A stretch of DNA of 23,322 nucleotides from assembly GCA_023475455.1 (NCBI GenBank), contig JAMCVR010000021.1:1-23322 (forward strand), in the 5' to 3' direction. The DNA comes from Thermoplasmatota archaeon. GTDB taxonomy: Bacteria > Pseudomonadota > Gammaproteobacteria > Burkholderiales > Thiobacillaceae. Below the pieces are notes generated by a model. The model was not told the origin of the DNA and ran no database searches. It saw only the letters and a program-made list of their open reading frames with translations. Made by a program: the position numbers and the translations under genes. Within the stretch, counting starts at the first letter, position 1. Each line of letters opens with the position of its first letter. Below are positions 1 through 7,434 of the stretch, one piece after another.

Positions 1-127
1 AGCAGCGTGACCAGCCCGCTCGCCAGCACGACTGCAAAACTGCTCTGCCGCGCGCGCTTCAGGTCCACGCCCCAGTGCGCATCCAGCGCCAGATGCCGCA
101 CGCCGGCAAGGAGATGATGCGAAAACG
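1..127 (-). pseudogene. sdhC: Internal fragment of sdhC (duplicated copy)
   Basis: These bases appear identical to 621-747, inside the complete sdhC. They encode roughly SdhC residues 77-119, including the heme-ligand region [10 protein letters not shown]. The fragment has no start or stop of its own, and its left side lies outside the window. At 127/128 it is joined directly to sdhA sequence, so the sdhA reading frame runs into it out of frame. It is best read as the tail of the left copy of a 620-bp tandem duplication whose right copy is 128-747. An assembly join is as likely as a real rearrangement. Confidence 0.85.
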
Positions 128-258
128 GTATGCGAACGCGTGGGAAATACCTTGGACACCACCGCGACCTTGTAGTCGGAGCGCGCGAGCTGCAAGGCGG
201 CGCGCAGGCCCGCACCGCCGCCGCCGATGATGAGCGCGTCGAAGCGGCGCGTGTTCAC
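128..258 (-). pseudogene. sdhA: 5' fragment of sdhA, succinate dehydrogenase flavoprotein subunit
   Basis: The reading frame starts with GTG at 258, overlapping the sdhD stop as GTGA. It gives a typical SdhA N-terminus: [17 protein letters not shown] (FAD dinucleotide-binding glycine motif), then [12 protein letters not shown] and VFPTRSHTV, where the His of SHT is the family's covalent FAD attachment residue. After about 43 codons the frame runs into the duplicated sdhC piece at 127/128 and loses homology. SdhA is the matrix-side catalytic subunit that oxidises succinate to fumarate. The complete gene, if present, lies left of the window; this copy is broken by the duplication junction. Confidence 0.85.
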
Positions 259-599
259 GCCGCGCGCCACAAGGTGGCGGCGAGCCACGCCACGCTGCCC
301 GCCAGGGTGACGATCACCGCCAGATACAGCGTCAGCCGCAGACCCGTGGAATGGACGTAGTCCATGAAGATGTCGCGCATCCCCACCCAGGCGTGCAGCG
401 CCAGCGCCGTAGCCGTCAGCAGCATCAGAACGCGCGGCCACAGCGGCGCGAACAGCGCCTGCCAGCCGGCAAAATCAAGCGGCAGGGCGGCCAGGAAATA
501 AATGGCCAACCCGGGCAAGACCAGCGCCAGCACCAGCGCCGTGGCGCGCTGCAGCAGCCAGGTGCCGGTGCCGGTGTGCGAGCCGGTGGCGGACTTCAT
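255..599 (-). CDS. sdhD: Succinate dehydrogenase membrane anchor subunit SdhD
   Basis: This 114-residue protein has three hydrophobic segments at about residues 18-38, 55-72 and 89-110. It carries the family signature [14 protein letters not shown] at 69-82; Asp80 and Tyr81 correspond to the quinone-site Asp-Tyr pair of SdhD. With SdhC it anchors the SdhAB catalytic part in the inner membrane and passes electrons to ubiquinone (TCA cycle and respiratory complex II). The ATG at 599 overlaps the sdhC stop as ATGA, and the stop overlaps the GTG of sdhA, so the genes are translationally coupled in the order sdhC-sdhD-sdhA. Length and order are normal for proteobacteria. The gene lies wholly inside the right copy of the 620-bp duplication. 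Confidence 0.92.
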   Translation of the reverse strand: MKSATGSHTGTGTWLLQRATALVLALVLPGLAIYFLAALPLDFAGWQALFAPLWPRVLMLLTATALALHAWVGMRDIFMDYVHSTGLRLTLYLAVIVTLAGSVAWLAATLWRAA

Positions 600-976
600 G
601 CGAATAGCGTCCAGGCGGCAAGCAGCGTGACCAGCCCGCTCGCCAGCACGACTGCAAAACTGCTCTGCCGCGCGCGCTTCAGGTCCACGCCCCAGTGCGC
701 ATCCAGCGCCAGATGCCGCACGCCGGCAAGGAGATGATGCGAAAACGCCCAGATCAAACCCAGCAGCACTAGCCGAGCCAGCGGATGCGCAATCCAGTCG
801 GCGATGCGCTGAAAACCCGCTTCGTCCGACAGCGACACCGACAGGCCCCACACCCCCAGCGGCAGGGCCGCAAACAGCAGTGCGCCCGACACCCGGTGCA
901 GGATCGACACCCAGCCGGGAAGCGGCAAATGGATGCGAAACAGATCGAGGTAAACGGGGCGTACCAAAGGTGGCAT
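596..976 (-). CDS. sdhC: Succinate dehydrogenase cytochrome b556 subunit SdhC
   Basis: The 126-residue protein begins MPPLVRPVYLDLFRI. It contains HRVSG at 27-31 (quinone-site region) and [14 protein letters not shown] at 79-92, which holds the axial heme b histidine (His80 or His81). Three membrane segments lie near 28-46, 67-88 and 106-125. Length is standard for SdhC. It is the first gene of sdhCDA and overlaps sdhD by ATGA. Its ATG at 976 is only 6 nt after the stop of the toxin gene, leaving no room for a separate promoter, so sdh transcripts must start inside or upstream of the toxin-antitoxin genes. Part of the gene (621-747) is repeated at the left edge of the window. Confidence 0.93.
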   Translation of the reverse strand: MPPLVRPVYLDLFRIHLPLPGWVSILHRVSGALLFAALPLGVWGLSVSLSDEAGFQRIADWIAHPLARLVLLGLIWAFSHHLLAGVRHLALDAHWGVDLKRARQSSFAVVLASGLVTLLAAWTLFA

Positions 977-982
977 AGGCGC

Positions 983-1327
983 TTAAGCCCTGACCCGAAG
1001 CAGCGTCGACAGCCCCCGTGTGACCTGCTTTTCGTCGGCCGCGGACAGACGCCCCAGTTCACCGCGCACCAGCCGGTTGTCCAGCGTGAAGAGCTTGAAG
1101 CGCAGTTTGGAGGGCGCCGGCAGACCCGCCTGGTCCAGGTCGCTAAGCGGGCAATCCAGCGGCCAGCCAGGCGTTTCGGCCGACGTGATCATCGCCATCA
1201 CCGCATGCCCTGCCGGTGCATTGAAGGCTGCGGCATCGGACAGCACCAGCGCGGGACGATTCTTGGTGGCGTTGTGATCGGTGAACGGAAACGGCACCCG
1301 CACCACGCTGAAGCGTTCAAAGCTCAC
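983..1327 (-). CDS. PemK/MazF-family toxin (putative mRNA interferase)
   Basis: This 114-residue protein has the PemK/MazF fold signature VVRVPFPFTD at 8-17, followed by KNRPALVLSD at 22-31. Family members are usually ribosome-independent endoribonucleases that cut mRNA and are held inactive by the upstream antitoxin. The start is GTG at 1327, overlapping the antitoxin stop (1317) by 11 bp, the usual coupling in such pairs. Codons 1-58 also occur in a broken copy at 1568-1743; this is the complete copy. It ends 6 nt before sdhC. Family assignment is firm; RNase activity and target are inferred. Confidence 0.85.
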   Translation of the reverse strand: MSFERFSVVRVPFPFTDHNATKNRPALVLSDAAAFNAPAGHAVMAMITSAETPGWPLDCPLSDLDQAGLPAPSKLRFKLFTLDNRLVRGELGRLSAADEKQVTRGLSTLLRVRA

Positions 1328-1547
1328 GGTAGGCTTTCTCGTCCGCTCCTCCCGCCCATTCCGACAGGGTGCCTTCCAGCGAGCGCAGGTACTCCAGATC
1401 GAGCGGCTGCACCCGGCGCACGCGCGCCGTGCCGTCTTCCACGATTTCCCAAGCGATCAGATCGCCCGGCGCCACCTTGAGCGCGGCCCGCACATCCTGC
1501 GGGATGGTGGTTTGACCTTTGGCGGTAATTTTGGCGATGGCAAGCAT
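1317..1547 (-). CDS. AbrB/SpoVT-type antitoxin, proximal copy
   Basis: This is a 76-residue protein with an N-terminal swapped-hairpin AbrB domain at about 3-47 (AKITAKGQTTIPQDVRAAL, then PGDLIAWEI). An acidic C-terminal tail (LEGTLSEWAGGADEKAYREL) probably wraps the toxin. Such antitoxins bind their own promoter and neutralise the PemK/MazF partner. It overlaps the complete toxin gene and so forms the intact pair. Its sequence looks identical to the copy at 1733-1963. Upstream of this copy the duplication junction (1567/1568) removes the promoter and half of the operator palindrome, so it would depend on transcription from the upstream copy if the duplication is real. Confidence 0.85.
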   Translation of the reverse strand: MLAIAKITAKGQTTIPQDVRAALKVAPGDLIAWEIVEDGTARVRRVQPLDLEYLRSLEGTLSEWAGGADEKAYREL

Positions 1548-1567
1548 GGTAGCGGCTCCGGTAAGGA

Positions 1568-1743
1568 CAATCCAGCGGCCAGCCAGGCGTTTCGGCCGAC
1601 GTGATCATCGCCATCACCGCATGCCCTGCCGGTGCATTGAAGGCTGCGGCATCGGACAGCACCAGCGCGGGACGATTCTTGGTGGCGTTGTGATCGGTGA
1701 ACGGAAACGGCACCCGCACCACGCTGAAGCGTTCAAAGCTCAC
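1568..1743 (-). pseudogene. 5' fragment of the PemK/MazF-type toxin gene
   Basis: The first 58 codons of the toxin at 983-1327 are repeated here, from GTG at 1743 to the duplication junction at 1568. The frame then continues into unrelated upstream sequence of the next antitoxin copy. The PFPFTD and RPALVLSD motifs are kept, but the C-terminal half of the domain is lost, so no active toxin is expected. It overlaps the upstream antitoxin copy by 11 bp as in the intact pair. It exists only because of the 416-bp tandem duplication. Confidence 0.85.
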
Positions 1744-1963
1744 GGTAGGCTTTCTCGTCCGCTCCTCCCGCCCATTCCGACAGGGTGCCTTCCAGCGAGC
1801 GCAGGTACTCCAGATCGAGCGGCTGCACCCGGCGCACGCGCGCCGTGCCGTCTTCCACGATTTCCCAAGCGATCAGATCGCCCGGCGCCACCTTGAGCGC
1901 GGCCCGCACATCCTGCGGGATGGTGGTTTGACCTTTGGCGGTAATTTTGGCGATGGCAAGCAT
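1733..1963 (-). CDS. AbrB/SpoVT-type antitoxin, promoter-proximal copy
   Basis: The 76-residue product looks identical to that of 1317-1547: AbrB DNA-binding domain at about 3-47 and an acidic toxin-binding tail. This copy has the native upstream region: GGAG 8 nt before the ATG at 1963, and a perfect 10-bp inverted repeat at 1976-2001 that is the likely autoregulatory operator. It is followed by a truncated toxin copy. If the duplication is real, the locus makes a double dose of antitoxin for one toxin; if it is an assembly join, this and 1317-1547 are one gene. Confidence 0.85.
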   Translation of the reverse strand: MLAIAKITAKGQTTIPQDVRAALKVAPGDLIAWEIVEDGTARVRRVQPLDLEYLRSLEGTLSEWAGGADEKAYREL

Positions 1964-1975
1964 GGTAGCGGCTCC

Positions 1976-2001
1976 GGTAAGGACGGCATTACGTCCTTAC
2001 C
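1976..2001 (-). promoter_or_regulatory. Inverted-repeat operator of the toxin-antitoxin operon
   Basis: A perfect palindrome of 10-bp arms, GGTAAGGACG and CGTCCTTACC, with a 6-nt centre, lies 12 nt upstream of the antitoxin ATG. No T-run follows it, so it looks like a protein-binding site rather than a terminator. AbrB-type antitoxins commonly repress their own promoters at such sites. Immediately upstream on the minus strand are TATACG (2006-2001) and TTGAAC (2027-2022), possible -10/-35 elements, but the 15-nt spacing is short, so the promoter is tentative. The duplication junction falls within one arm, and only part of the palindrome is repeated near 1560-1567. Confidence 0.6.
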
Positions 2002-2023
2002 GTATAACAAACCCCCCGCGCGT

Positions 2024-3268
<1,245 letters not shown>

Positions 3269-3347
3269 GATTGGCGATGCGAGCAGGATGAACAAGCCGC
3301 CATTATCGCGGATTTATCCGTGCTTGCCCCGCACTGGCCCACCGTCG

Positions 3348-3602
3348 TCAGTCTTTCCAGATCTTCAACTGGGCGCGCAGCCGCGCCACCGCCTGCGAAT
3401 GCAGCTGGCACACGCGCGACTCGGACACACCCAGCACCGCGCCGATTTCCTTCAGGTTCATGTCCTGCTCGTAGTACATGCCCATCATGCTGCGCTCGCG
3501 CCCGGGCAGATGGTGGATGGCCGCGATCAAACTGTCGCGGAAGCCTTCGTCCTCCAGCACCGAGAGCGGGTCGCTGCTGCCGTCGACCAGGTAGCGTTCC
3601 AG
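3348..3602 (-). pseudogene. fliA: 3' fragment of fliA
   Basis: This stretch encodes the last 84 residues of FliA, including sigma region 4 with its helix-turn-helix (NLKEIGAVLGVSESRVCQLH), identical to 4325-4579. At 3602/3603 it is joined to malic enzyme sequence running in the same direction, so it lacks regions 2 and 3 and a native start. It is the left-unit copy in the 977-bp duplication and is not expected to make a functional sigma factor. Confidence 0.85.
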
Positions 3603-4245
<643 letters not shown>

Positions 4246-4324
4246 GATTGGCGATGCGAGCAGGATGAACAAGCCGCCATTATCGCGGATTTATCCGTGC
4301 TTGCCCCGCACTGGCCCACCGTCG

Positions 4325-5035
4325 TCAGTCTTTCCAGATCTTCAACTGGGCGCGCAGCCGCGCCACCGCCTGCGAATGCAGCTGGCACACGCGCGACTCG
4401 GACACACCCAGCACCGCGCCGATTTCCTTCAGGTTCATGTCCTGCTCGTAGTACATGCCCATCATGCTGCGCTCGCGCCCGGGCAGATGGTGGATGGCCG
4501 CGATCAAACTGTCGCGGAAGCCTTCGTCCTCCAGCACCGAGAGCGGGTCGCTGCTGCCGTCGACCAGGTAGCGTTCCAGGAAACTGGCGCTGTCCTCGTC
4601 GGAGAAGTCTTCGTAATACAGCAGCTGCGAACACTTCACGTCGCCCAGCATGGACTGGTACTGGTCGATCGCCATGCCAAGCTCGGCCGAGATTTCCTGC
4701 TCGGTCGGCGACTTGCCGTTGCGCTGCTCCAGCCGGTGGATGGCGGATTCGATCTGCCGCGATTTCTGCCGCACGTGGCGCGGCAGCCAGTCCGCCTCGC
4801 GCAGTTCGTCGAGCATGGCGCCGCGGATGCGCTGGGTGGCATAGGATTCGAACTGCGCGCCCTGGGTGCCGTCGAAACGCGACACCGCATCCAGCAGGCC
4901 GATCAGCCCGACCTGGATGAGGTCGTCAACCTCGACGCTGGCGGGCAGGCGCGCCATCATGTGATACGCAATGCGCTTGACCAGCGGCGCATACTTGGTG
5001 ACTTGCTCGTCTTGCGACGACGGTTTACCAGCCAT
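4325..5035 (-). CDS. fliA: Flagellar sigma factor FliA (sigma-28)
   Basis: The 236-residue protein directs RNA polymerase to late flagellar promoters. Regions in order: region 2 with YAPLVKRIAYHMMARLP at 15-31 and VDDLIQVGLIGLLDA plus FESYATQRIRGAMLDELRE; region 3 (SPTEQEISAELGM) in the middle; region 4 with the helix-turn-helix NLKEIGAVLGVSESRVCQLH near the C-terminus. Length is normal. ATG at 5035 lies 23 nt after the stop of the FlhG-like gene, so it is likely the last gene of the flhB-flhA-flhF-flhG-fliA operon. Its 3' third is repeated at 3348-3602. Confidence 0.95.
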   Translation of the reverse strand: MAGKPSSQDEQVTKYAPLVKRIAYHMMARLPASVEVDDLIQVGLIGLLDAVSRFDGTQGAQFESYATQRIRGAMLDELREADWLPRHVRQKSRQIESAIHRLEQRNGKSPTEQEISAELGMAIDQYQSMLGDVKCSQLLYYEDFSDEDSASFLERYLVDGSSDPLSVLEDEGFRDSLIAAIHHLPGRERSMMGMYYEQDMNLKEIGAVLGVSESRVCQLHSQAVARLRAQLKIWKD

Positions 5036-5058
5036 GTTTCAGGTGTTTCCTGTTTTAT

Positions 5059-5703
5059 TTAACAAGCCCTCAGGCTCGTCCCCTCGTCCGCCATTCTAAC
5101 GGCTAGCACGGCAAATGCATCATCCTCGTTTGCCGCACTGAAAACAGCGTGCGCAAAGCGCTGCCCAAGAAACCGGCAACATGCTGCCCGCACCAGCTCG
5201 CACGCGCCGGGGTCGCCCAGCAAGCCGACGCAGGATACGCCCCCCCGATGCGCCAGCGTCTTGAGCACCGCGTAGGCGTGCCGCATCGATTCGTCGGTGC
5301 GACGGATCTCCATGGCCACCGTGTGCGTCACGCCCGGCCGCAACTCCAGATCGGCGCCCCCCCACCCGGCATCGAAAATCACATGGTCGCAAGCGAGCGT
5401 CATGCCGTGCAGGGCGGGTTCATCCGCCTGCGCGCCCGGCGCATACCAGCCTTCCCCATATGCCTGGGGCAGCGTATGCAACTGTCCGCGATCGAGCTGA
5501 CGCTTCCAGTCGAACAGGCTGCGCGTCGAGGAATCGGCAAACAGGCGGCCCCGCCTATCGACCAGAAGGGACTTCCGGCCGATGTGATGAAGGGCATGCG
5601 CCAGGCGAACGCTGGTATCGGCGGATTCGGAAAAACAGTGGATGCAGGGCAGCGGCTGCCGCGCGCCGCGTCGGCGCAGTCCGGCGGCCTGGTCAGCCGG
5701 CAT
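5059..5703 (-). CDS. flhG: Degenerate FlhG-like protein: MinD/ParA fold without a P-loop
   Basis: This 214-residue protein starts MPADQAAGLRR. DQAAGLR matches the N-terminal motif by which FlhG stimulates the FlhF GTPase. FlhG normally follows with a MinD-type deviant Walker A (KGGVGKT). At that place (about 20-32) this protein reads CIHCFSESADTSV, with no glycine-rich loop and no lysine, then RLAHALHHIGRKSLLVD (33-49), which still aligns with the helix and strand after the P-loop. Later CDHVIFDAGWGG (105-116) resembles Walker B. ATP binding is therefore unlikely, while FlhF activation could persist. FlhG normally controls flagellar number and placement. ATG 5703 overlaps the flhF reading frame end by 11 bp. 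Orthology rests on position and the two partial matches; it is shorter than typical FlhG (about 270-300). Confidence 0.72.
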   Translation of the reverse strand: MPADQAAGLRRRGARQPLPCIHCFSESADTSVRLAHALHHIGRKSLLVDRRGRLFADSSTRSLFDWKRQLDRGQLHTLPQAYGEGWYAPGAQADEPALHGMTLACDHVIFDAGWGGADLELRPGVTHTVAMEIRRTDESMRHAYAVLKTLAHRGGVSCVGLLGDPGACELVRAACCRFLGQRFAHAVFSAANEDDAFAVLAVRMADEGTSLRAC

Positions 5704-6166
5704 TCGTTTCCTTCAGGATACGGCGCTCCGCGCGTTCCGCCTCGACGCCGGCAAGCAGCGGCCAGTCTTCGGCCTCCAGCGCATAGGGCGTGGCCAGCAG
5801 TCCCCCCTTCAGCGCGCGGTCGACGAGGTAGGCGGCACTGGGCGCATGCAGGTCTTCCGGCACGCGCTGGCCACCGCTGATATACACCAGCGGCAGGCGA
5901 TGGCGGATCAGGCTGTCGAGCGCCGCGCCCGGCTGCGGGGTTTCGTCGAGCTTGGTGAGAATGCCGGCCGCCGCGCCCTGGCCAAAACGCGCCATCGCCT
6001 GCTCGATCGCCGCCCCCTGCTGATTGGCGGAGATCACCGCGAGGCGGCGCACGCCAAGCCCGTCGAGCGCCTGTCCCTCGCGGGTGCGCGGGTCGGACGG
6101 CGCAAAACCGGCGGTGTCGATCAGCACCAGTTTCCTGGCGGCAAGATCGGCCAGCAGCCGCGCCAG
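5693..6166 (-). pseudogene. flhF: 3' fragment of flhF
   Basis: It encodes the last 157 residues of FlhF (about residues 222-378), including the DTAG and TKLDE GTPase motifs but not the P-loop or N-terminal domain. It looks identical to 6298-6771. At 6166/6167 it is fused to the start of the FlhG-like gene copy. It still overlaps the complete FlhG-like start codon at 5703 just as the intact gene does at 6308. Confidence 0.85.
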
Positions 6167-6308
6167 CCAGAAGGGACTTCCGGCCGATGTGATGAAGGGC
6201 ATGCGCCAGGCGAACGCTGGTATCGGCGGATTCGGAAAAACAGTGGATGCAGGGCAGCGGCTGCCGCGCGCCGCGTCGGCGCAGTCCGGCGGCCTGGTCA
6301 GCCGGCAT
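6167..6308 (-). pseudogene. flhG: 5' fragment of the FlhG-like gene
   Basis: The first 47 codons of the FlhG-like gene, including the DQAAGLRR motif and the P-loop-less segment, are repeated here from ATG 6308. After the junction at 6167 the frame enters the flhF fragment in another frame. It follows the complete flhF with the native 11-bp overlap. Confidence 0.85.
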
Positions 6309-7434
6309 TCGTTTCCTTCAGGATACGGCGCTCCGCGCGTTCCGCCTCGACGCCGGCAAGCAGCGGCCAGTCTTCGGCCTCCAGCGCATAGGGCGTGGCC
6401 AGCAGTCCCCCCTTCAGCGCGCGGTCGACGAGGTAGGCGGCACTGGGCGCATGCAGGTCTTCCGGCACGCGCTGGCCACCGCTGATATACACCAGCGGCA
6501 GGCGATGGCGGATCAGGCTGTCGAGCGCCGCGCCCGGCTGCGGGGTTTCGTCGAGCTTGGTGAGAATGCCGGCCGCCGCGCCCTGGCCAAAACGCGCCAT
6601 CGCCTGCTCGATCGCCGCCCCCTGCTGATTGGCGGAGATCACCGCGAGGCGGCGCACGCCAAGCCCGTCGAGCGCCTGTCCCTCGCGGGTGCGCGGGTCG
6701 GACGGCGCAAAACCGGCGGTGTCGATCAGCACCAGTTTCCTGGCGGCAAGATCGGCCAGCAGCCGCGCCAGCCTGGCCTGATCCTCGGCCACATGCAGCG
6801 ACACGCCCAGCAGGTCGGCATACACCGACAACTGTGCCGTCGCGCCGATGCGGTAGGCATCGGCCGCCACCAGCGCCACCTGGGCGGCACCGTGCGCGTC
6901 CACCCCGCGCGCGGCGAGCTTGGCCAGCGTGGTGGTCTTGCCCGAGCCCGTCGATCCCACCAGCGCATAGCGCCCCCCCCTGGCCAGCAGATCGGCTTCG
7001 CGTGCCAGCACCGGCAGGTTGCGAATCAGCACCTGGCGCAGCCAGCGCTGGGCGGCCTCGGCGGCGAACTCGCGCGGCAGCCGTGCGGCCAGGGTGCGCG
7101 CCAGCGTGCTGCCGAAACCGGCGGCGAACAGGGTCTGCATCACCGCCACCCGCACCGGGTCGCGCCTACGGCTGGCGCCCCAGGCGAAGCCGGCCAGCTG
7201 GTTTTGCAGCATGCCGCGCAGGCGGCCGAGCTCGGCCAGGATGCGCGAGCTCCCGGCGCTGTCCCGCGTTTCGCCGAGCACCGGCACTGTCAGATCGCCA
7301 TAGGCGCTGGCCACCAGTTCGACGCCCCGCGGATGCGGGCGCGTGGACAGCACCACGGCGTCGTCGCCCAGTTCGCGGCGAATGCGCGCGAGGCCCTCGC
7401 GCGCGTTCGCCGCGACGAACACCTGCGCGCTCAT
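6298..7434 (-). CDS. flhF: Flagellar biosynthesis SRP-type GTPase FlhF
   Basis: The 378-residue protein has an N-terminal B domain (MSAQVFVAANAREGLARIRR), an N domain rich in helices, and a G domain with GSTGSGKT at 160-167 (G1), DAYRIGA at 192-198 (G2), DTAG at 238-241 (G3), a TKLDE motif (G4) and ISGGQRVPEDL (G5/closing loop). FlhF recruits the first flagellar components to the pole and works with FlhG. ATG 7434 overlaps the flhA stop as ATGA. Length is in the family range. The last 157 codons are repeated at 5693-6166, but this copy is complete. Confidence 0.94.
   Translation of the reverse strand: MSAQVFVAANAREGLARIRRELGDDAVVLSTRPHPRGVELVASAYGDLTVPVLGETRDSAGSSRILAELGRLRGMLQNQLAGFAWGASRRRDPVRVAVMQTLFAAGFGSTLARTLAARLPREFAAEAAQRWLRQVLIRNLPVLAREADLLARGGRYALVGSTGSGKTTTLAKLAARGVDAHGAAQVALVAADAYRIGATAQLSVYADLLGVSLHVAEDQARLARLLADLAARKLVLIDTAGFAPSDPRTREGQALDGLGVRRLAVISANQQGAAIEQAMARFGQGAAAGILTKLDETPQPGAALDSLIRHRLPLVYISGGQRVPEDLHAPSAAYLVDRALKGGLLATPYALEAEDWPLLAGVEAERAERRILKETNAG

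Larger units (their letters stand above)
128..747. repeat. Right copy of a 620-bp direct tandem duplication across sdhA-sdhD-sdhC
   Basis: Bases 1-127 appear identical to 621-747, and the two diverge at 128/748. This fits a 620-bp unit whose left copy ends at 127 and mostly lies outside the window, with the right copy being 128-747. Only the last 127 bp of the left copy can be checked here. Confidence 0.75.
1152..1983. repeat. 416-bp direct tandem duplication across the toxin-antitoxin genes
   Basis: Unit 1 is 1152-1567 and unit 2 is 1568-1983, abutting with no spacer; the copies appear identical base for base. Flanks diverge at once (1151 g against 1567 a; after the units only one shared base). 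The unit covers the 5' half of the toxin, the whole antitoxin and part of the operator. No terminal inverted repeats or transposase are present. Confidence 0.9.
5562..6771. repeat. 605-bp direct tandem duplication across flhG and flhF
   Basis: Unit 1 is 5562-6166 and unit 2 is 6167-6771, abutting. Each holds the first 47 codons of the FlhG-like gene and the last 157 codons of flhF. The copies appear identical and junction homology is 2 bp (cc). One intact flhF and one intact flhG-like gene remain on either side, with a broken copy of each between them. Confidence 0.9.

Noticed and set aside
1152..1983. Mobile element or composite transposon behind the tandem repeats
   Set aside because: No transposase, terminal inverted repeats or target-site duplications are visible at this or the other duplicated units.
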